Shown piece after piece: positions 9,426 through 18,714 of a stretch of 64,000 nt of DNA. How positions within the stretch are numbered: position 1 is the stretch's first letter; each line of letters opens with the position of its first letter. The notes under the pieces are model-generated. The model saw only the letters and a program-made list of their open reading frames with translations, made no database searches and was not told the DNA's origin. A program made the position numbers and the translations under genes. This DNA is from Comamonas thiooxydans (GTDB lineage Bacteria; Pseudomonadota; Gammaproteobacteria; Burkholderiales; Burkholderiaceae_C). Location: positions 5,270,001-5,334,000 of the forward strand of contig NZ_AP026738.1 in assembly GCF_002157685.2 (NCBI RefSeq), written 5' to 3'.

Positions 9426-10199
9426 TCAACCCCAGCGCTTTTCAGCCATCACCAGCAGGCCATCAAAAATCAGGTTGTTGATCAGCTCAAAAGGCCTGGT
9501 CATGCTGGGAGACATCTTCCAGCCGGCGCCGCCCGCCATGATGCACATCGGTTCTGCACCGCAGTGTTCTGCCAGATGCTGGTACATGCGCTCCACCGCA
9601 CCAGCGATCGCATAGGTGCCGCCGCTGGTCAGCGCATCGCTGGTGTTCTTGGGAAAGCATCTGACTTCACCCGTCGGCACATGCAGGCCCGCAGTGCCGC
9701 CTTCCAGGGCCCTGAGCATGATGCCATGCCCAGGAATGATCAGGCCGCCCAGAAATCGGCCTTGCGCATCCATGGCATCGACCGTCACTGCAGTCCCCAC
9801 CATAACCGTGATCAAGGGCCGGGCATCGCCCAATTGCAACATGTGGTGACGCGCACCAATCATGGCCACCCATCGGTCCGCACCCAGCCTGGAAGGATGG
9901 TCATAGCCATTGGTCACGCCAGCTTCTGCAACGGAAGGAACGACCCACTGAGGCTCGAGATTCCAGCCCAGCATGAGCTCGATCTGCTCGTGCACCCTGC
10001 GCCTTGCCGTCTCACCGGCAACCACGCAGCCCAGCATGCGCTCGGGAGCTGGCAGCCCGGCCCAGGCACCTTCTGCCAGGCGCTCTATATGCTCCAGGAA
10101 CTCCGCTCCATGGGCCAGCAAGGCAGCACCAGGGCGATGATCTTCATACATGGCCCACTTCAAACGGGTGTTGCCAATGTCTATGGCCAAAAATGTCAT
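9426..10199 (-). CDS. coaX: type III pantothenate kinase
   Basis: This 257-residue kinase phosphorylates pantothenate in the first step of coenzyme A synthesis. The ASKHA phosphate-1 motif DIGNTRLKW (6-14), [13 protein letters not shown] and the late [11 protein letters not shown] block identify the CoaX family. I start at ATG 10199 because DIGNT must lie at the N-terminus and this gives the normal family length; the longer reading frame upstream is not supported. It is divergent from the BON-LysM gene across 170 bp and precedes the rhamnose operon. Confidence 0.95.
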   Translation of the reverse strand: MTFLAIDIGNTRLKWAMYEDHRPGAALLAHGAEFLEHIERLAEGAWAGLPAPERMLGCVVAGETARRRVHEQIELMLGWNLEPQWVVPSVAEAGVTNGYDHPSRLGADRWVAMIGARHHMLQLGDARPLITVMVGTAVTVDAMDAQGRFLGGLIIPGHGIMLRALEGGTAGLHVPTGEVRCFPKNTSDALTSGGTYAIAGAVERMYQHLAEHCGAEPMCIMAGGAGWKMSPSMTRPFELINNLIFDGLLVMAEKRWG

Positions 10200-10369
10200 G
10201 CGGCGGATTATCAGCACTTTTCTCTGTGACAGACAGCCGCTTGTCACATTCATTACAAGTGCGCAGGAAATTGTCAAAGAAAGCGCTCAGTCCATCCCCT
10301 GCAAGAAATCATTTCGATTTCCCGTTAAAGTGAACCGCTTTCTTCCACTACTTTTGAGGAGTCGAAACC

Positions 10370-10840
10370 ATGGGTCTGTTCAGTTTCATCAAGGAAGCCG
10401 GAGAAAAACTGTTTGGCGGCAGCGACGCACATGCAGCTGCACCGGCCGAAGACTTGAATGTCAAGGCGGCTCAGGCGATCGCCAGCTATATCAACACCCA
10501 GAATCTGGGCGTATCCGATCTGCAGGTTCAATTCGATGCTTCTCAAGGCAAGGTAACAGTCAACGGCACCGCCCCCACCCAGGCCATCAAGGAAAAAGTG
10601 ACGCTGTGCTGCGGCAATGTGGCCAATGTCCAGTCGGTGGACAACCTGATGACGGTCACCAACCCCGAGCCCGAAGCCCAATACCACGATGTGGTACGCG
10701 GTGACACTCTGTCGGCCATCTCCAAGAAGTACTATGGTGATGCCAACAAGTACAACGTTATTTTTGAAGCCAACAAACCCATGCTCAGCAACCCGGACAA
10801 GATCTATCCTGGCCAGAAGCTGCGCATTCCGGCGCTCTAA
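10370..10840 (+). CDS. BON-LysM domain protein (Kbp/YgaU family)
   Basis: The 156-residue protein has an N-terminal amphipathic stretch (GLFSFIKEAGEKLFGG), a BON domain (about 28-92) and a C-terminal LysM domain (about 104-154; VVRGDTLSAISKKYYGD and IYPGQKLRIP). This is the architecture and length of E. coli Kbp (YgaU), a cytoplasmic potassium-binding protein. There is no signal peptide, consistent with Kbp. A GAGGAG ribosome-binding site precedes the ATG, and a strong terminator follows the stop, so it is probably a monocistronic unit. Confidence 0.88.
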   Translation: MGLFSFIKEAGEKLFGGSDAHAAAPAEDLNVKAAQAIASYINTQNLGVSDLQVQFDASQGKVTVNGTAPTQAIKEKVTLCCGNVANVQSVDNLMTVTNPEPEAQYHDVVRGDTLSAISKKYYGDANKYNVIFEANKPMLSNPDKIYPGQKLRIPAL

Positions 10841-10865
10841 ATCTGGCTCTGTAAATACAGCCGCA

Positions 10866-10892
10866 AAAAGCGCTCGCATGAGCGCTTTTTTC
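10866..10892 (+). terminator. Rho-independent terminator after the BON-LysM gene
   Basis: A 9-bp stem (AAAAGCGCT / AGCGCTTTT) with a 6-nt loop and a run of T follows the gene by 25 bp. The symmetric A/T flanks mean it could work in both directions. Confidence 0.85.
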
Positions 10893-10919
10893 ATTTAACT
10901 CGAAGTTAGACTGCAGCTT

Positions 10920-11942
10920 ATGAAAACTCTGCTCACAGGCGGTGCCGGCTATATCGGCAGCCATACAGCCATCGAACTGATCAGCAACGGTCATGAAGTC
11001 GTGATTTTTGACAACTTCAGCAACAGCCATCCTGAAGCAATCCGCCGTGTGGAGCAAATCACTGGACGCACCATTGCCGTGATCAATGGCGATGTTCGCG
11101 ATCAAGCTGCGCTTGAGCAGGCCTTGCAGGAGCATGGCATTGACAGTGTCGTGCACTTTGCCGGCAAAAAAGCAGTGGGCGAGTCCGTTGCCCAACCTGT
11201 GGACTACTACGACAACAACGTCAATGGCACCCTGGTGCTGCTGCGCGCCATGAAAAAGCACGATGTGCGCAATCTGGTGTTCAGCTCTTCGGCAACAGTC
11301 TATGGCTCGCCACAATATTTGCCTCTCAATGAGGTACATCCTACGTCGGTCACCAATCCCTACGGCCGCAGCAAACTGATGGTGGAAGAGATTCTGTCGG
11401 ACCTCTACCACTCCGACTCCCAATGGTCGCTGGCCGTGCTGCGCTACTTCAATCCCATTGGTGCCCATGCCAGCGGCCTGATTGGTGAAGATCCTTCGGA
11501 CATTCCCAACAACCTGCTGCCTTTTGTGGCACAGGTCGCTGTGGGCCGTCGTGAAAAGCTGCAGATCTTTGGCGGCGACTACGACACCGTGGACGGCACC
11601 GGTGTACGTGACTACATCCATGTCGTCGACCTGGCCCGGGGTCATGTCAAGGCACTCGAGAAGCTGGCCGGCCTGGCCAAGCCCGAGTTGCTGACCATCA
11701 ACCTGGGCACAGGCAATGGCTACAGCGTGCTCGAAGTGCTCCATGCCTTCGAAAAAGCCTGCGGCAAGACCCTTCCCTATACGATTACAGACCGCCGCCC
11801 AGGGGATGTGGCCAGTTGCTACGCAGACCCCGATCACGCCCTGAAAACCCTGGGCTGGCAAGCCAAGCATGATCTGGACACCATGTGCGCCGACACATGG
11901 CGCTGGCAAAGCCAGAACCCCAACGGCTATCGCTCGGTCTAG
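10920..11942 (+). CDS. galE: UDP-glucose 4-epimerase
   Basis: GalE (340 residues) interconverts UDP-glucose and UDP-galactose for surface polysaccharides. The NAD motif GGAGYIGS (7-14), FSSSATVYG with S124, and YGRSK (Y148, K152) are intact, and length is standard. It begins 28 bp after the terminator of the upstream gene, so its promoter must overlap that terminator or lie within the preceding gene. It converges on the rhodanese gene with a 24-bp gap. Confidence 0.96.
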   Translation: MKTLLTGGAGYIGSHTAIELISNGHEVVIFDNFSNSHPEAIRRVEQITGRTIAVINGDVRDQAALEQALQEHGIDSVVHFAGKKAVGESVAQPVDYYDNNVNGTLVLLRAMKKHDVRNLVFSSSATVYGSPQYLPLNEVHPTSVTNPYGRSKLMVEEILSDLYHSDSQWSLAVLRYFNPIGAHASGLIGEDPSDIPNNLLPFVAQVAVGRREKLQIFGGDYDTVDGTGVRDYIHVVDLARGHVKALEKLAGLAKPELLTINLGTGNGYSVLEVLHAFEKACGKTLPYTITDRRPGDVASCYADPDHALKTLGWQAKHDLDTMCADTWRWQSQNPNGYRSV

Positions 11943-11966
11943 AAGCTGCAGGCTAGGCCCTGCGCA

Positions 11967-12383
11967 TTACTGATGCCAGGGCAGGCCGCGCTTGCGCCAG
12001 CCACCCAACTGGCCTCGTTGGCCGCTGGCGTCAACGTCGCCCTCAAAACCTTCAAGAATGTTGTAGGCCTCGATTCCCAGGCCCGCAGCACGCTGGGCCG
12101 CCGCAACAGAACGCACACCGCTGCGGCATAGCAGCACCACTTTCTTGCCCTCGGGTACCGCTGCTCGCAGCTCGGCGTCAAAGTTCTGGTTGGCTGCCAT
12201 GCCGGGCCACTGCTTCCAGGCCACGGCAACAGCGCCTGGCACCTTGCCCACCCACTCGCGCTCGGCATCGGTGCGCACATCAACCAGAACCGCTTCACCA
12301 GCCTGCAGCCATTGCCAGGCCAGCTCCGCCGACACATCGCCAGCATAGCCGGCAGCGGGTTGGATTTGGGTTGTATTGCTCAT
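11967..12383 (-). CDS. rhodanese-like sulfurtransferase
   Basis: This is a single rhodanese domain of 138 residues. The active-site loop is CRSGVR with the catalytic cysteine at C86, preceded by the DVRTDAEREW block. ATG 12383 is preferred because AGGAA sits 6 bp upstream; the longer frame would overlap the YgjP gene further. No signal peptide is seen, so it is cytoplasmic. The physiological sulfur acceptor is unknown. It lies downstream of the metalloprotease gene on the same strand. Confidence 0.9.
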   Translation of the reverse strand: MSNTTQIQPAAGYAGDVSAELAWQWLQAGEAVLVDVRTDAEREWVGKVPGAVAVAWKQWPGMAANQNFDAELRAAVPEGKKVVLLCRSGVRSVAAAQRAAGLGIEAYNILEGFEGDVDASGQRGQLGGWRKRGLPWHQ

Positions 12384-12409
12384 TTCATTCCTAGTCTCGG
12401 TCATTGCCG

Positions 12410-13402
12410 CTATTCCCAAACGGGCAGAGGCCTGTCTCTCAATGCTCTGCGCAAGTGCTTCCAGTCGGGCAGCACCTGAGCCACCACAGCCCAGAACTGC
12501 GGGCTGTGATCCATATGATGCAGATGGGCGAGCTCATGCACCACCACATAGTCGATGATTTGCGGGCTGTGCTGCATCAACCGCCAGTTCAGACGAATGA
12601 TCCCGCTGCTGTTGGCACTGCCCCAGCGCGTGCTGGCACTTGTCAGGCGCAGCGCATTCCAGCGCACGCCCATGAGTGCGGCAAAGTGCAGCATGCGGGC
12701 CGTGAAATAGCTGCGCGCCTCCCGCAGTATCCAGACCTGAACGGCTGCACGCACCTGGGCAGGCGGTGCCCCTGTCGGCAAGGGCAGATGCAGGCTTTGC
12801 GAGCCATCGATCCCCTGCTCTCTATGCGTCTGGCGGGTACGCAGCAGTTGTGACGCATCCCCGGTCAGCCGCAAACTCATGGGCTGGCCCAGATAGTCAA
12901 GCACGCCTCCATCCTGCCAGAGAATGCGCGCTTCCAGCTTGATCTGCTGTCGCTGTCCGGCTTCCTGCAGCTTGCGCACAATCCAGCCGGCCTTGGTCTG
13001 CAGCGCTGATTCGATCTCGCGCATGGCCACCCATTGCGGAGCGGTGACTTCAAGCCCTTGCTGCCCTACGCTGAAGCCTATGCTGCGGCGCGCCGAACGG
13101 CGCAGCAGATAAGCCACCTCACGCCCTTGCAAGCGGGCGCTGTGGCTGGCTTCCGGATGTACCAGAAGTGCCGGCTCTGCAGGCAGCTCATCCTCTTCAG
13201 GATCAATAGCACCCACCGAAATACTGACGGGCGCTACAAGCTGATTACTCTCAAATTCCAGCTCGGACTGATCCAAACGCTGTTCAATGGCTTCAGGGCC
13301 GCTACGCCGGCGCCTGCGCGGCACCAACCCGCCCCGCCCATCCCCCACCACAGGCGGAACCAGCCATTGCCAAGCTTGCTGCAAGCTATCGCCTGTGGAC
13401 AT
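12410..13402 (-). CDS. YgjP-like zinc metalloprotease domain protein
   Basis: A 330-residue protein of the YgjP/DUF45 (M48-like) family. The C-terminal part carries the zinc motif HELAH (H289, E290, H293) followed by HHMDHSPQFW, as in YgjP. The first about 70 residues are proline/arginine-rich and not conserved, making it longer than E. coli YgjP (about 170 residues). It ends upstream of the rhodanese gene and lies 13 bp after the plsC stop, in the common betaproteobacterial order gmhB-plsC-ygjP. Its substrate is unknown. Confidence 0.85.
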   Translation of the reverse strand: MSTGDSLQQAWQWLVPPVVGDGRGGLVPRRRRRSGPEAIEQRLDQSELEFESNQLVAPVSISVGAIDPEEDELPAEPALLVHPEASHSARLQGREVAYLLRRSARRSIGFSVGQQGLEVTAPQWVAMREIESALQTKAGWIVRKLQEAGQRQQIKLEARILWQDGGVLDYLGQPMSLRLTGDASQLLRTRQTHREQGIDGSQSLHLPLPTGAPPAQVRAAVQVWILREARSYFTARMLHFAALMGVRWNALRLTSASTRWGSANSSGIIRLNWRLMQHSPQIIDYVVVHELAHLHHMDHSPQFWAVVAQVLPDWKHLRRALRDRPLPVWE

Positions 13403-13415
13403 GGGCAGTTTTGCC

Positions 13416-14156
13416 TTATCTGCGGTAGGCCTCGGGGTCCAGGCGCTGCATTTCGGACTCGATCCATGCCTCGACCTCGACCATCAGCTCGTCATGCTTG
13501 CGGCCCACCGAAGAAATGGGCTTGCCTATGGACACATCCACCACGCCGGGCCTTTTGATGAAGGCCTTGCGCGGCCAGCACTTGGCAGAGGTAACAGCAA
13601 TGGGCACCACGGGCACCCCCGTCATGATGGCCAGACGGGTGGCGCCGGTCTTGTACTCGCCCACCTCTCCGCGATTCACACGTGTACCTTCGGGAAACAT
13701 GATGACCCAGATGCCTTGATCAAGCAGGCGCTTGCCTTGCTCCACCACCTTGTGAAAGGCGCGCGAACGCTGGGCTCGGTCGATGTGGATCATGTCCAGT
13801 GCACCGATGGACCAACCGAAGAATGGCACCTTCAGCAACTCCTTCTTGAACACATAGGCCAGCGGGCGCGGCATGATGGCAGGCATGAGAAAAGTCTCGT
13901 AGGTGGACTGGTGCTTGACCAGCAGCACCACCCCTTGCTTGGGATCCGCAGGCAGGTTTTCCATACCCTGCACCTGATACCGCACCCCCATGATCACACG
14001 GGCGCTGTCCACCGAAAGTTTGAGCCAGGCGCGGGCAGCGCTGTATGCCTTGGTCGATGAGCCGCTGGTCCACTTGGCCAACAGCACCGCGAAAGTGTAG
14101 GGAATGACGGTAATAGCCATCCACAACATGTGGAGGACGGAGCGAATCAGGGACAT
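13416..14156 (-). CDS. plsC: 1-acyl-sn-glycerol-3-phosphate acyltransferase
   Basis: PlsC (246 residues from the chosen start) acylates lysophosphatidate to phosphatidate at the inner membrane. A hydrophobic N-terminal helix (about 5-30) is followed by the acyltransferase blocks: VKHQSTYE (motif I), FVYKKELLK-like VFKKELLKVPFFG, MFPEGTR (motif III) and VPVVPIAV. Motif I reads HQSTYE, so the usual aspartate of HX4D is glutamate. Related betaproteobacterial proteins are known to carry this change. ATG 14156 is preferred to 14231 because it begins just before the membrane helix. Confidence 0.92.
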   Translation of the reverse strand: MSLIRSVLHMLWMAITVIPYTFAVLLAKWTSGSSTKAYSAARAWLKLSVDSARVIMGVRYQVQGMENLPADPKQGVVLLVKHQSTYETFLMPAIMPRPLAYVFKKELLKVPFFGWSIGALDMIHIDRAQRSRAFHKVVEQGKRLLDQGIWVIMFPEGTRVNRGEVGEYKTGATRLAIMTGVPVVPIAVTSAKCWPRKAFIKRPGVVDVSIGKPISSVGRKHDELMVEVEAWIESEMQRLDPEAYRR

Positions 14157-14287
14157 GACAGCAATCGAAGGACGTGAGCGCAGGCCGGTAGCCTGGCCCA
14201 TGGAATGGGCACGGTTTTCGACAAGAAACATAGCAGCTTGCGCTGCTGTTTCAAGCAGTTGAATCTATTTTGACCTGAAACCTGAAA

Positions 14288-14875
14288 TCAGTGCGAGGCA
14301 GGCGCCGAATCCAGGGGTGGAGCATCCTCATCCCCTCCCAGCGGCAACAGCATATTCACCACGGCCTCCAGATCTGGATAGCGCTCGCTGCCTTCAGGCA
14401 GGTCGGCATCGCTGCTGCACTCGGGCCTGGCGGTGGACTCCACGAACACCAGATGGGCGCCCAGAGCCTTTCCCGCCTGCAAATGCTCGACACCGCTGCC
14501 GATGGCCCAGATTTCATGGCCTTCCGCACCGTAGCGATCGGCAATCTGCTCGAACAGCGCTGCGCCGGGTTTGCGGCACTGGCAATCTTCATCGGGAGCA
14601 TGCGGGCAGAAAAACACGGCTTCCACGCGCGCGCCGACAGCGGCCATCTCCCGGTGCATCTTGGCGTGCACGGCGTTGAGCTCGATCACATCGAACAGCC
14701 CGCGACCCAGCCCCGGTTGATTGGTGGCGACCACCACATGCCAGCCAGCACGGTTCAGGCGCGAAACCGCCTCCAGCGCACTGGGGACTGCAACCCACTC
14801 ATCGGGCCGACCAATGAAACCTTGAGCTCCCCATTGGTTCAGGGTGCCATCACGGTCAAGAATTGCGATCTTCAT
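14288..14875 (-). CDS. gmhB: D-glycero-beta-D-manno-heptose 1,7-bisphosphate 7-phosphatase
   Basis: GmhB (195 residues) is a HAD phosphatase making heptose-1-phosphate for ADP-heptose and lipopolysaccharide core. The HAD nucleophile motif is DRDGT (D7, D9). A cysteine-rich zinc loop (FFCPHAPDEDCQCRKP) is diagnostic of GmhB. ATG 14875 puts the motif at the normal place. The C-terminal 25 residues are acidic and variable. It is followed by plsC on the same strand, with a 131-bp gap. Confidence 0.94.
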   Translation of the reverse strand: MKIAILDRDGTLNQWGAQGFIGRPDEWVAVPSALEAVSRLNRAGWHVVVATNQPGLGRGLFDVIELNAVHAKMHREMAAVGARVEAVFFCPHAPDEDCQCRKPGAALFEQIADRYGAEGHEIWAIGSGVEHLQAGKALGAHLVFVESTARPECSSDADLPEGSERYPDLEAVVNMLLPLGGDEDAPPLDSAPASH

Positions 14876-14898
14876 GGGGGAGACAGTAGTCGACAACA

Positions 14899-14933
14899 GA
14901 AAAAAGCCCGCTTACCTCAAGGCCAAGCGGGCT
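14899..14933 (-). terminator. Rho-independent terminator after fabAB
   Basis: Read on the minus strand, a 9-bp stem AGCCCGCTT / AAGCGGGCT with an 11-nt loop is followed by six T residues. It lies 22 bp after the fabB stop and 24 bp before the gmhB start, so fabAB transcription probably ends here. Confidence 0.9.
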
Positions 14934-14954
14934 CGCGATCCAAGACTCCGGCGC

Positions 14955-16178
14955 TTACTGCCCTTCCCAGCGCTTGAGCACCAGGGAGGCATTGGTGCCG
15001 CCAAAGCCAAAGCTGTTGGACAGCACGGTCTTGAGTTCGGCATCGCGGGTCTGGGTGACCAGAGGCATGTCGCCCAGCAGCGGATCGGGCGTCTCCACGT
15101 TCACGGACCCTGCGATAAAGCCCTTGTTCAGCATGATCAGGCAGTAAATCGCCTCCTGCACACCGGTCGCGCCCAGCGAGTGGCCAGTCAGCGACTTGGT
15201 GGACGAGAACGGAGGCACCTGGTCACCGAACAGCTCGCGCATGGCACGAACTTCCTGCATATCGCCCACTGGGGTCGATGTGCCGTGGGTGTTGATGTAG
15301 TCGATGGGCGCATCCACGGTTTCCATGGCCTGCTTCATGCAGGCGATGGCGCCGTCGCCCGAAGGAGCGACCATGTCCTCACCGTCACTGGTGGCGCCAA
15401 AGCCCACCACTTCGGCCAGGATGTTGGCACCGCGTGCCAGCGCATGATCCAGGCTTTCCAGCACCACGGCACCGCCGCCGCCGGCGATCACAAAGCCGTC
15501 GCGGTTGGCGTCGTACGCACGCGAGGCCTTCTCTGGCGTCTCGTTGTACTTGCTGGACATGGCACCCATGCCGTCGAACAGCAGCGACATGCCCCAGGAC
15601 AGCTCTTCGCCGCCGCCGGCAAACATCACATCCTGCATGCCCCAGGCGATCTGCTGGGCCGCAGCACCGATGCAGTGGGCCGAGGTGGAGCAGGCCGAGG
15701 TGATGGAGTAGTTGATGCCCTTGACCTTGAAGTTGGTTGCCAGGCAGGCCGACACCGTGGAGCTCATGCAGCGTGTGACCTGGTAAGGGCCGACGCGGCG
15801 GATGCCTTTTTCACGCAGCGTATCGGCTGCCTCGATCTGGTTGGCCGGCGAACCGCCGCCCGAGCCCATGATCAGACCGGTGCGCGGGCTGCTCACCTGC
15901 TCGGGCGTGAGGCCCGCTTGCTTGATCGCGTCTTCGAGGGCGATCTGCGAATAAGCCGCAGCATCGCCCATGAAGCGCAACTGCTTGCGGTCGATGCGCG
16001 CTTCGATATCGATCTCGGGAATGCCTGCCACCTGCGAGCGCATGCCCAGCTCCGTGAACTGGGGCATGGCCTTGATGCCGCTCTTGCCCTCGCGCAGCGA
16101 GGCCTCCACGGTTGCCAGGTCATTGCCGATGCACGAGACAATGCCCGCGCCGGTGATCACTACCCGCTTCTTGCTCAT
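14955..16178 (-). CDS. fabB: beta-ketoacyl-ACP synthase I
   Basis: FabB (407 residues) elongates unsaturated acyl-ACP in fatty acid synthesis. Catalytic cysteine C163 lies in [10 protein letters not shown], with the two histidines in [11 protein letters not shown] and [11 protein letters not shown]. The start overlaps the fabA stop by ATGA, so the two enzymes of the anaerobic unsaturated fatty acid branch are translated together. Length and motifs are normal. Confidence 0.96.
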   Translation of the reverse strand: MSKKRVVITGAGIVSCIGNDLATVEASLREGKSGIKAMPQFTELGMRSQVAGIPEIDIEARIDRKQLRFMGDAAAYSQIALEDAIKQAGLTPEQVSSPRTGLIMGSGGGSPANQIEAADTLREKGIRRVGPYQVTRCMSSTVSACLATNFKVKGINYSITSACSTSAHCIGAAAQQIAWGMQDVMFAGGGEELSWGMSLLFDGMGAMSSKYNETPEKASRAYDANRDGFVIAGGGGAVVLESLDHALARGANILAEVVGFGATSDGEDMVAPSGDGAIACMKQAMETVDAPIDYINTHGTSTPVGDMQEVRAMRELFGDQVPPFSSTKSLTGHSLGATGVQEAIYCLIMLNKGFIAGSVNVETPDPLLGDMPLVTQTRDAELKTVLSNSFGFGGTNASLVLKRWEGQ

Positions 16179-16699
16179 GCTGCCGTTCCCTTGGCATCAC
16201 CTTCACGCAGGAACAGACCCACGCGCAGGTCATTGGCCACGTAAATTTCCTTGCCGTCGGCCAGCAGGCGTGCGTCGCCGATGGCCATGTTCAGCTTGCG
16301 CTTGATTACTCGCTTGATATCAATTTCATATGTCACGAGTTTGACATCGGGGCCTACTTCACCTGTGAACTTGACTTCACCTGCACCCAGGGCACGACCG
16401 CGACCCGGCAAACGCAGCCAGGTCAGGTAAAAGCCGATCAGCTGCCACATGGCGTCCAAGCCCAGGCAACCGGGCATGACGGGGTCGCCACGGAAGTGGC
16501 AATCAAAGAACCACAGGTCGGGCTTGACGTCCAGTTCCGCAACAATCTTGCCCAGACCGTGGGCACCGCCGTCCTCGGAGATATGTGTGATGCGATCGAA
16601 CATCAACATGGGAGGCAGGGGCAGACGTCCGCTATCGGCACCAAACAGCTTGCCTTCGCCGGACGCGATCAGTTGTTCGTAGGAAAAAGATTCAGCCAT
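16175..16699 (-). CDS. fabA: 3-hydroxydecanoyl-ACP dehydratase/isomerase
   Basis: FabA (174 residues) dehydrates 3-hydroxydecanoyl-ACP and isomerises the trans-2 to the cis-3 product, starting unsaturated fatty acid synthesis. The hot-dog active site has H68 in [14 protein letters not shown] and D82 in GLDAMWQ. It is first in the fabAB operon. The 219-bp upstream spacer (16700-16918) contains a GC-rich inverted repeat (GCCCGC / GCGGGC, 16768-16793) and presumably its promoter; no regulator site could be assigned. Confidence 0.96.
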   Translation of the reverse strand: MAESFSYEQLIASGEGKLFGADSGRLPLPPMLMFDRITHISEDGGAHGLGKIVAELDVKPDLWFFDCHFRGDPVMPGCLGLDAMWQLIGFYLTWLRLPGRGRALGAGEVKFTGEVGPDVKLVTYEIDIKRVIKRKLNMAIGDARLLADGKEIYVANDLRVGLFLREGDAKGTAA

Positions 16700-16918
16700 T
16701 CTCTCAATTGCTCCGCGGCAGCCTGTGCAAGCTACCTGTTACTCTGTATTTTGGGTGACGGGACCCGCGCCCGCTGCGCGCGCCCACTGCGGGCGGTACA
16801 ACCAGGGATTATCAAGGCTCGCGCCCCTACCCAGGACACAATACCCGTTTTCAGGCCCAAGACTCTGCCACAAATGCCACAGCTGCTGATGTCAGCGTGG
16901 CTTATTCCGTGCGCGCCG

Positions 16919-18562
16919 CTACGCCTTCTCCGACCTTTTCGATGACCGCCAGGCCAGCGCACAAAGCGCCAGGCACAGCAGCGTCAGAGGCAGCAGGCCC
17001 AGGGCATGTACCCAGCGCGCATAAGGCGTCAGCCCCTCACGCCCCTGAACCCGGCCCTGCAGCACCGCGCGCTCGAAAGGCGCCAGTGCTTTCACCACTT
17101 GCCCTTTGTGATCGATCACCACTGTGGCTCCGGTGTTCGTTGCGCGCAACATGGGGCGCTCGAACTCCAGCGCGCGCATGCGGCTGATGGACAGATGCTG
17201 ATCGATGGCCACGGAGTCGCCAAACCAGCCGATATTGCTCAGATTGACCAGCACCGTGGGTGCCGTCGCCGCATTGCCGAAATGGGCCGCTAGCTCTTCG
17301 CCGAACAAATCCTCGTAGCAGATATTGGGCGACAGGCGCTCACCCGCCCAGCTCATGGACGGCTGGCCCAGTGCACCGCGATTGAAGTCGCCCAGCGGAA
17401 TGTTCATGAGCTCGGTGAACCAGCGGAACATGGGCGGAATGAACTCACCAAACGGCACCAGATGGTGCTTGTCGTACTGATACGGCTGAGCCTGCCCGGG
17501 CAGCCAGCCTTCGACCGTATTGGTAAAGCCCTTATCCCAGTTGCCCAGTGGAAGCCCCACGAGCGCCGCACGGCTGGAGTCCTTGGCGACAAAAGGTGCA
17601 CGCACATAGTCCAGATAGCCTTCGGGAAGCTGTTGAGGCAGCAGCGGAATGGCTGTCTCGGGCGCCACCACCAGTTGGGCACTGGCGTCATGCAGCTGCT
17701 GGGCATACCAGCGCAGCGCCACCACCACGCCCGAGCCCAATTCAAACTTTTCATCCTGGGGAATATTGCCCTGCAGCAGCTCCACGCTCATGCCGGGCTG
17801 CTGACCAGGTGCTCCAATGGCGGCATCACGCGACCACCACAGCCCGCCCCAGACCAGACCCAGGGCCACCGCAGATGCAAGGGCCGGCTTGAATTTCAGT
17901 ACCGCCGACCTGCTTCGCATGCGCCAGACCAGCAGCGCCAGCCAGGCTGCAGCCCAGGCCGCCACAAAGCCCGTGCCATAGACGCCAATCCAGCGCGGCA
18001 GCACGGCCAGCGGGCCTTCCACATGGGCGTAGCCGGCAGCCCCCCAGGGGAAACCGGTCCAGAGCCAGCCGCGCGCCAGCTCGGCCAGCGTCCAGAGTGC
18101 CGCAAAGACCAGCGCTGACAATGCATCCGGCGTCCTTGCCAGACGCTTGAAACACCATGCAGCCACGCCGTAATAGCCACCCAGAAAGCCCGCCAGCGCC
18201 AGCACGGCAGCTACGGCCAGTGGCGCCGCCAATCCGCCATAGGTGTGCATGGAGATGAAGAGCCACCAGAAGGTGGCCGCCAGCCAGGCCGTGCCGAACA
18301 GCCAGGCCCGGCCTGCCGCCTGAGCGGCGGTACGGGCAGCCAGCAGCGCATGAACCAGCAACGCCAGCGACAGGATCTGCAGCCACCACAACGGACGGCC
18401 ATAGCCTCCGACCAAGCTCAGCCAGCCGTCGCCCTGGCCGCGAGCCCAGGGCCAGGCCAGAGAAAAGGCCTGCAGTCCGCCTGCAATCAGCATCAAAAGC
18501 CAGCTCATCCAGCCTGTAGGCCTGGCAGCAGCGGTCTGAACGGTAGAGGCAGTGGTGGTCAT
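16919..18562 (-). CDS. lnt: apolipoprotein N-acyltransferase
   Basis: Lnt (547 residues) adds the third acyl chain to lipoproteins in the inner membrane. About six N-terminal membrane helices are followed by a nitrilase-like periplasmic domain. The three catalytic positions are visible: glutamate in VVAPETAIP, lysine in YDKHHLVPFGEF and cysteine in NICYEDLFG. A final membrane helix and a basic tail complete the chain. It is downstream of corC, the common lnt-corC neighbourhood, but a terminator hairpin separates them. Confidence 0.95.
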   Translation of the reverse strand: MTTTASTVQTAAARPTGWMSWLLMLIAGGLQAFSLAWPWARGQGDGWLSLVGGYGRPLWWLQILSLALLVHALLAARTAAQAAGRAWLFGTAWLAATFWWLFISMHTYGGLAAPLAVAAVLALAGFLGGYYGVAAWCFKRLARTPDALSALVFAALWTLAELARGWLWTGFPWGAAGYAHVEGPLAVLPRWIGVYGTGFVAAWAAAWLALLVWRMRSRSAVLKFKPALASAVALGLVWGGLWWSRDAAIGAPGQQPGMSVELLQGNIPQDEKFELGSGVVVALRWYAQQLHDASAQLVVAPETAIPLLPQQLPEGYLDYVRAPFVAKDSSRAALVGLPLGNWDKGFTNTVEGWLPGQAQPYQYDKHHLVPFGEFIPPMFRWFTELMNIPLGDFNRGALGQPSMSWAGERLSPNICYEDLFGEELAAHFGNAATAPTVLVNLSNIGWFGDSVAIDQHLSISRMRALEFERPMLRATNTGATVVIDHKGQVVKALAPFERAVLQGRVQGREGLTPYARWVHALGLLPLTLLCLALCALAWRSSKRSEKA

Positions 18563-18586
18563 AGGAATCAGCAGGCACTAACAAAA

Positions 18587-18608
18587 CACCCAACCGGGCG
18601 GTTGGGTG
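18587..18608 (-). terminator. Terminator hairpin between corC and lnt
   Basis: A perfect 9-bp stem CACCCAACC / GGTTGGGTG with a 4-nt loop is followed on the minus strand by GTTTTGTTAG. It lies about 106 bp after the corC stop and 24 bp before the lnt start. It may attenuate corC-lnt read-through. Confidence 0.8.
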
Positions 18609-18714
18609 AATTCAAGCATACGAGGTATCGCCAAGACTTGTGCAAACCAAGAGGCACAACCAGTATTTCCACCGGCATCACACCAGGCCTGACCCGGATT
18701 TGCGCAGGTCGCGA

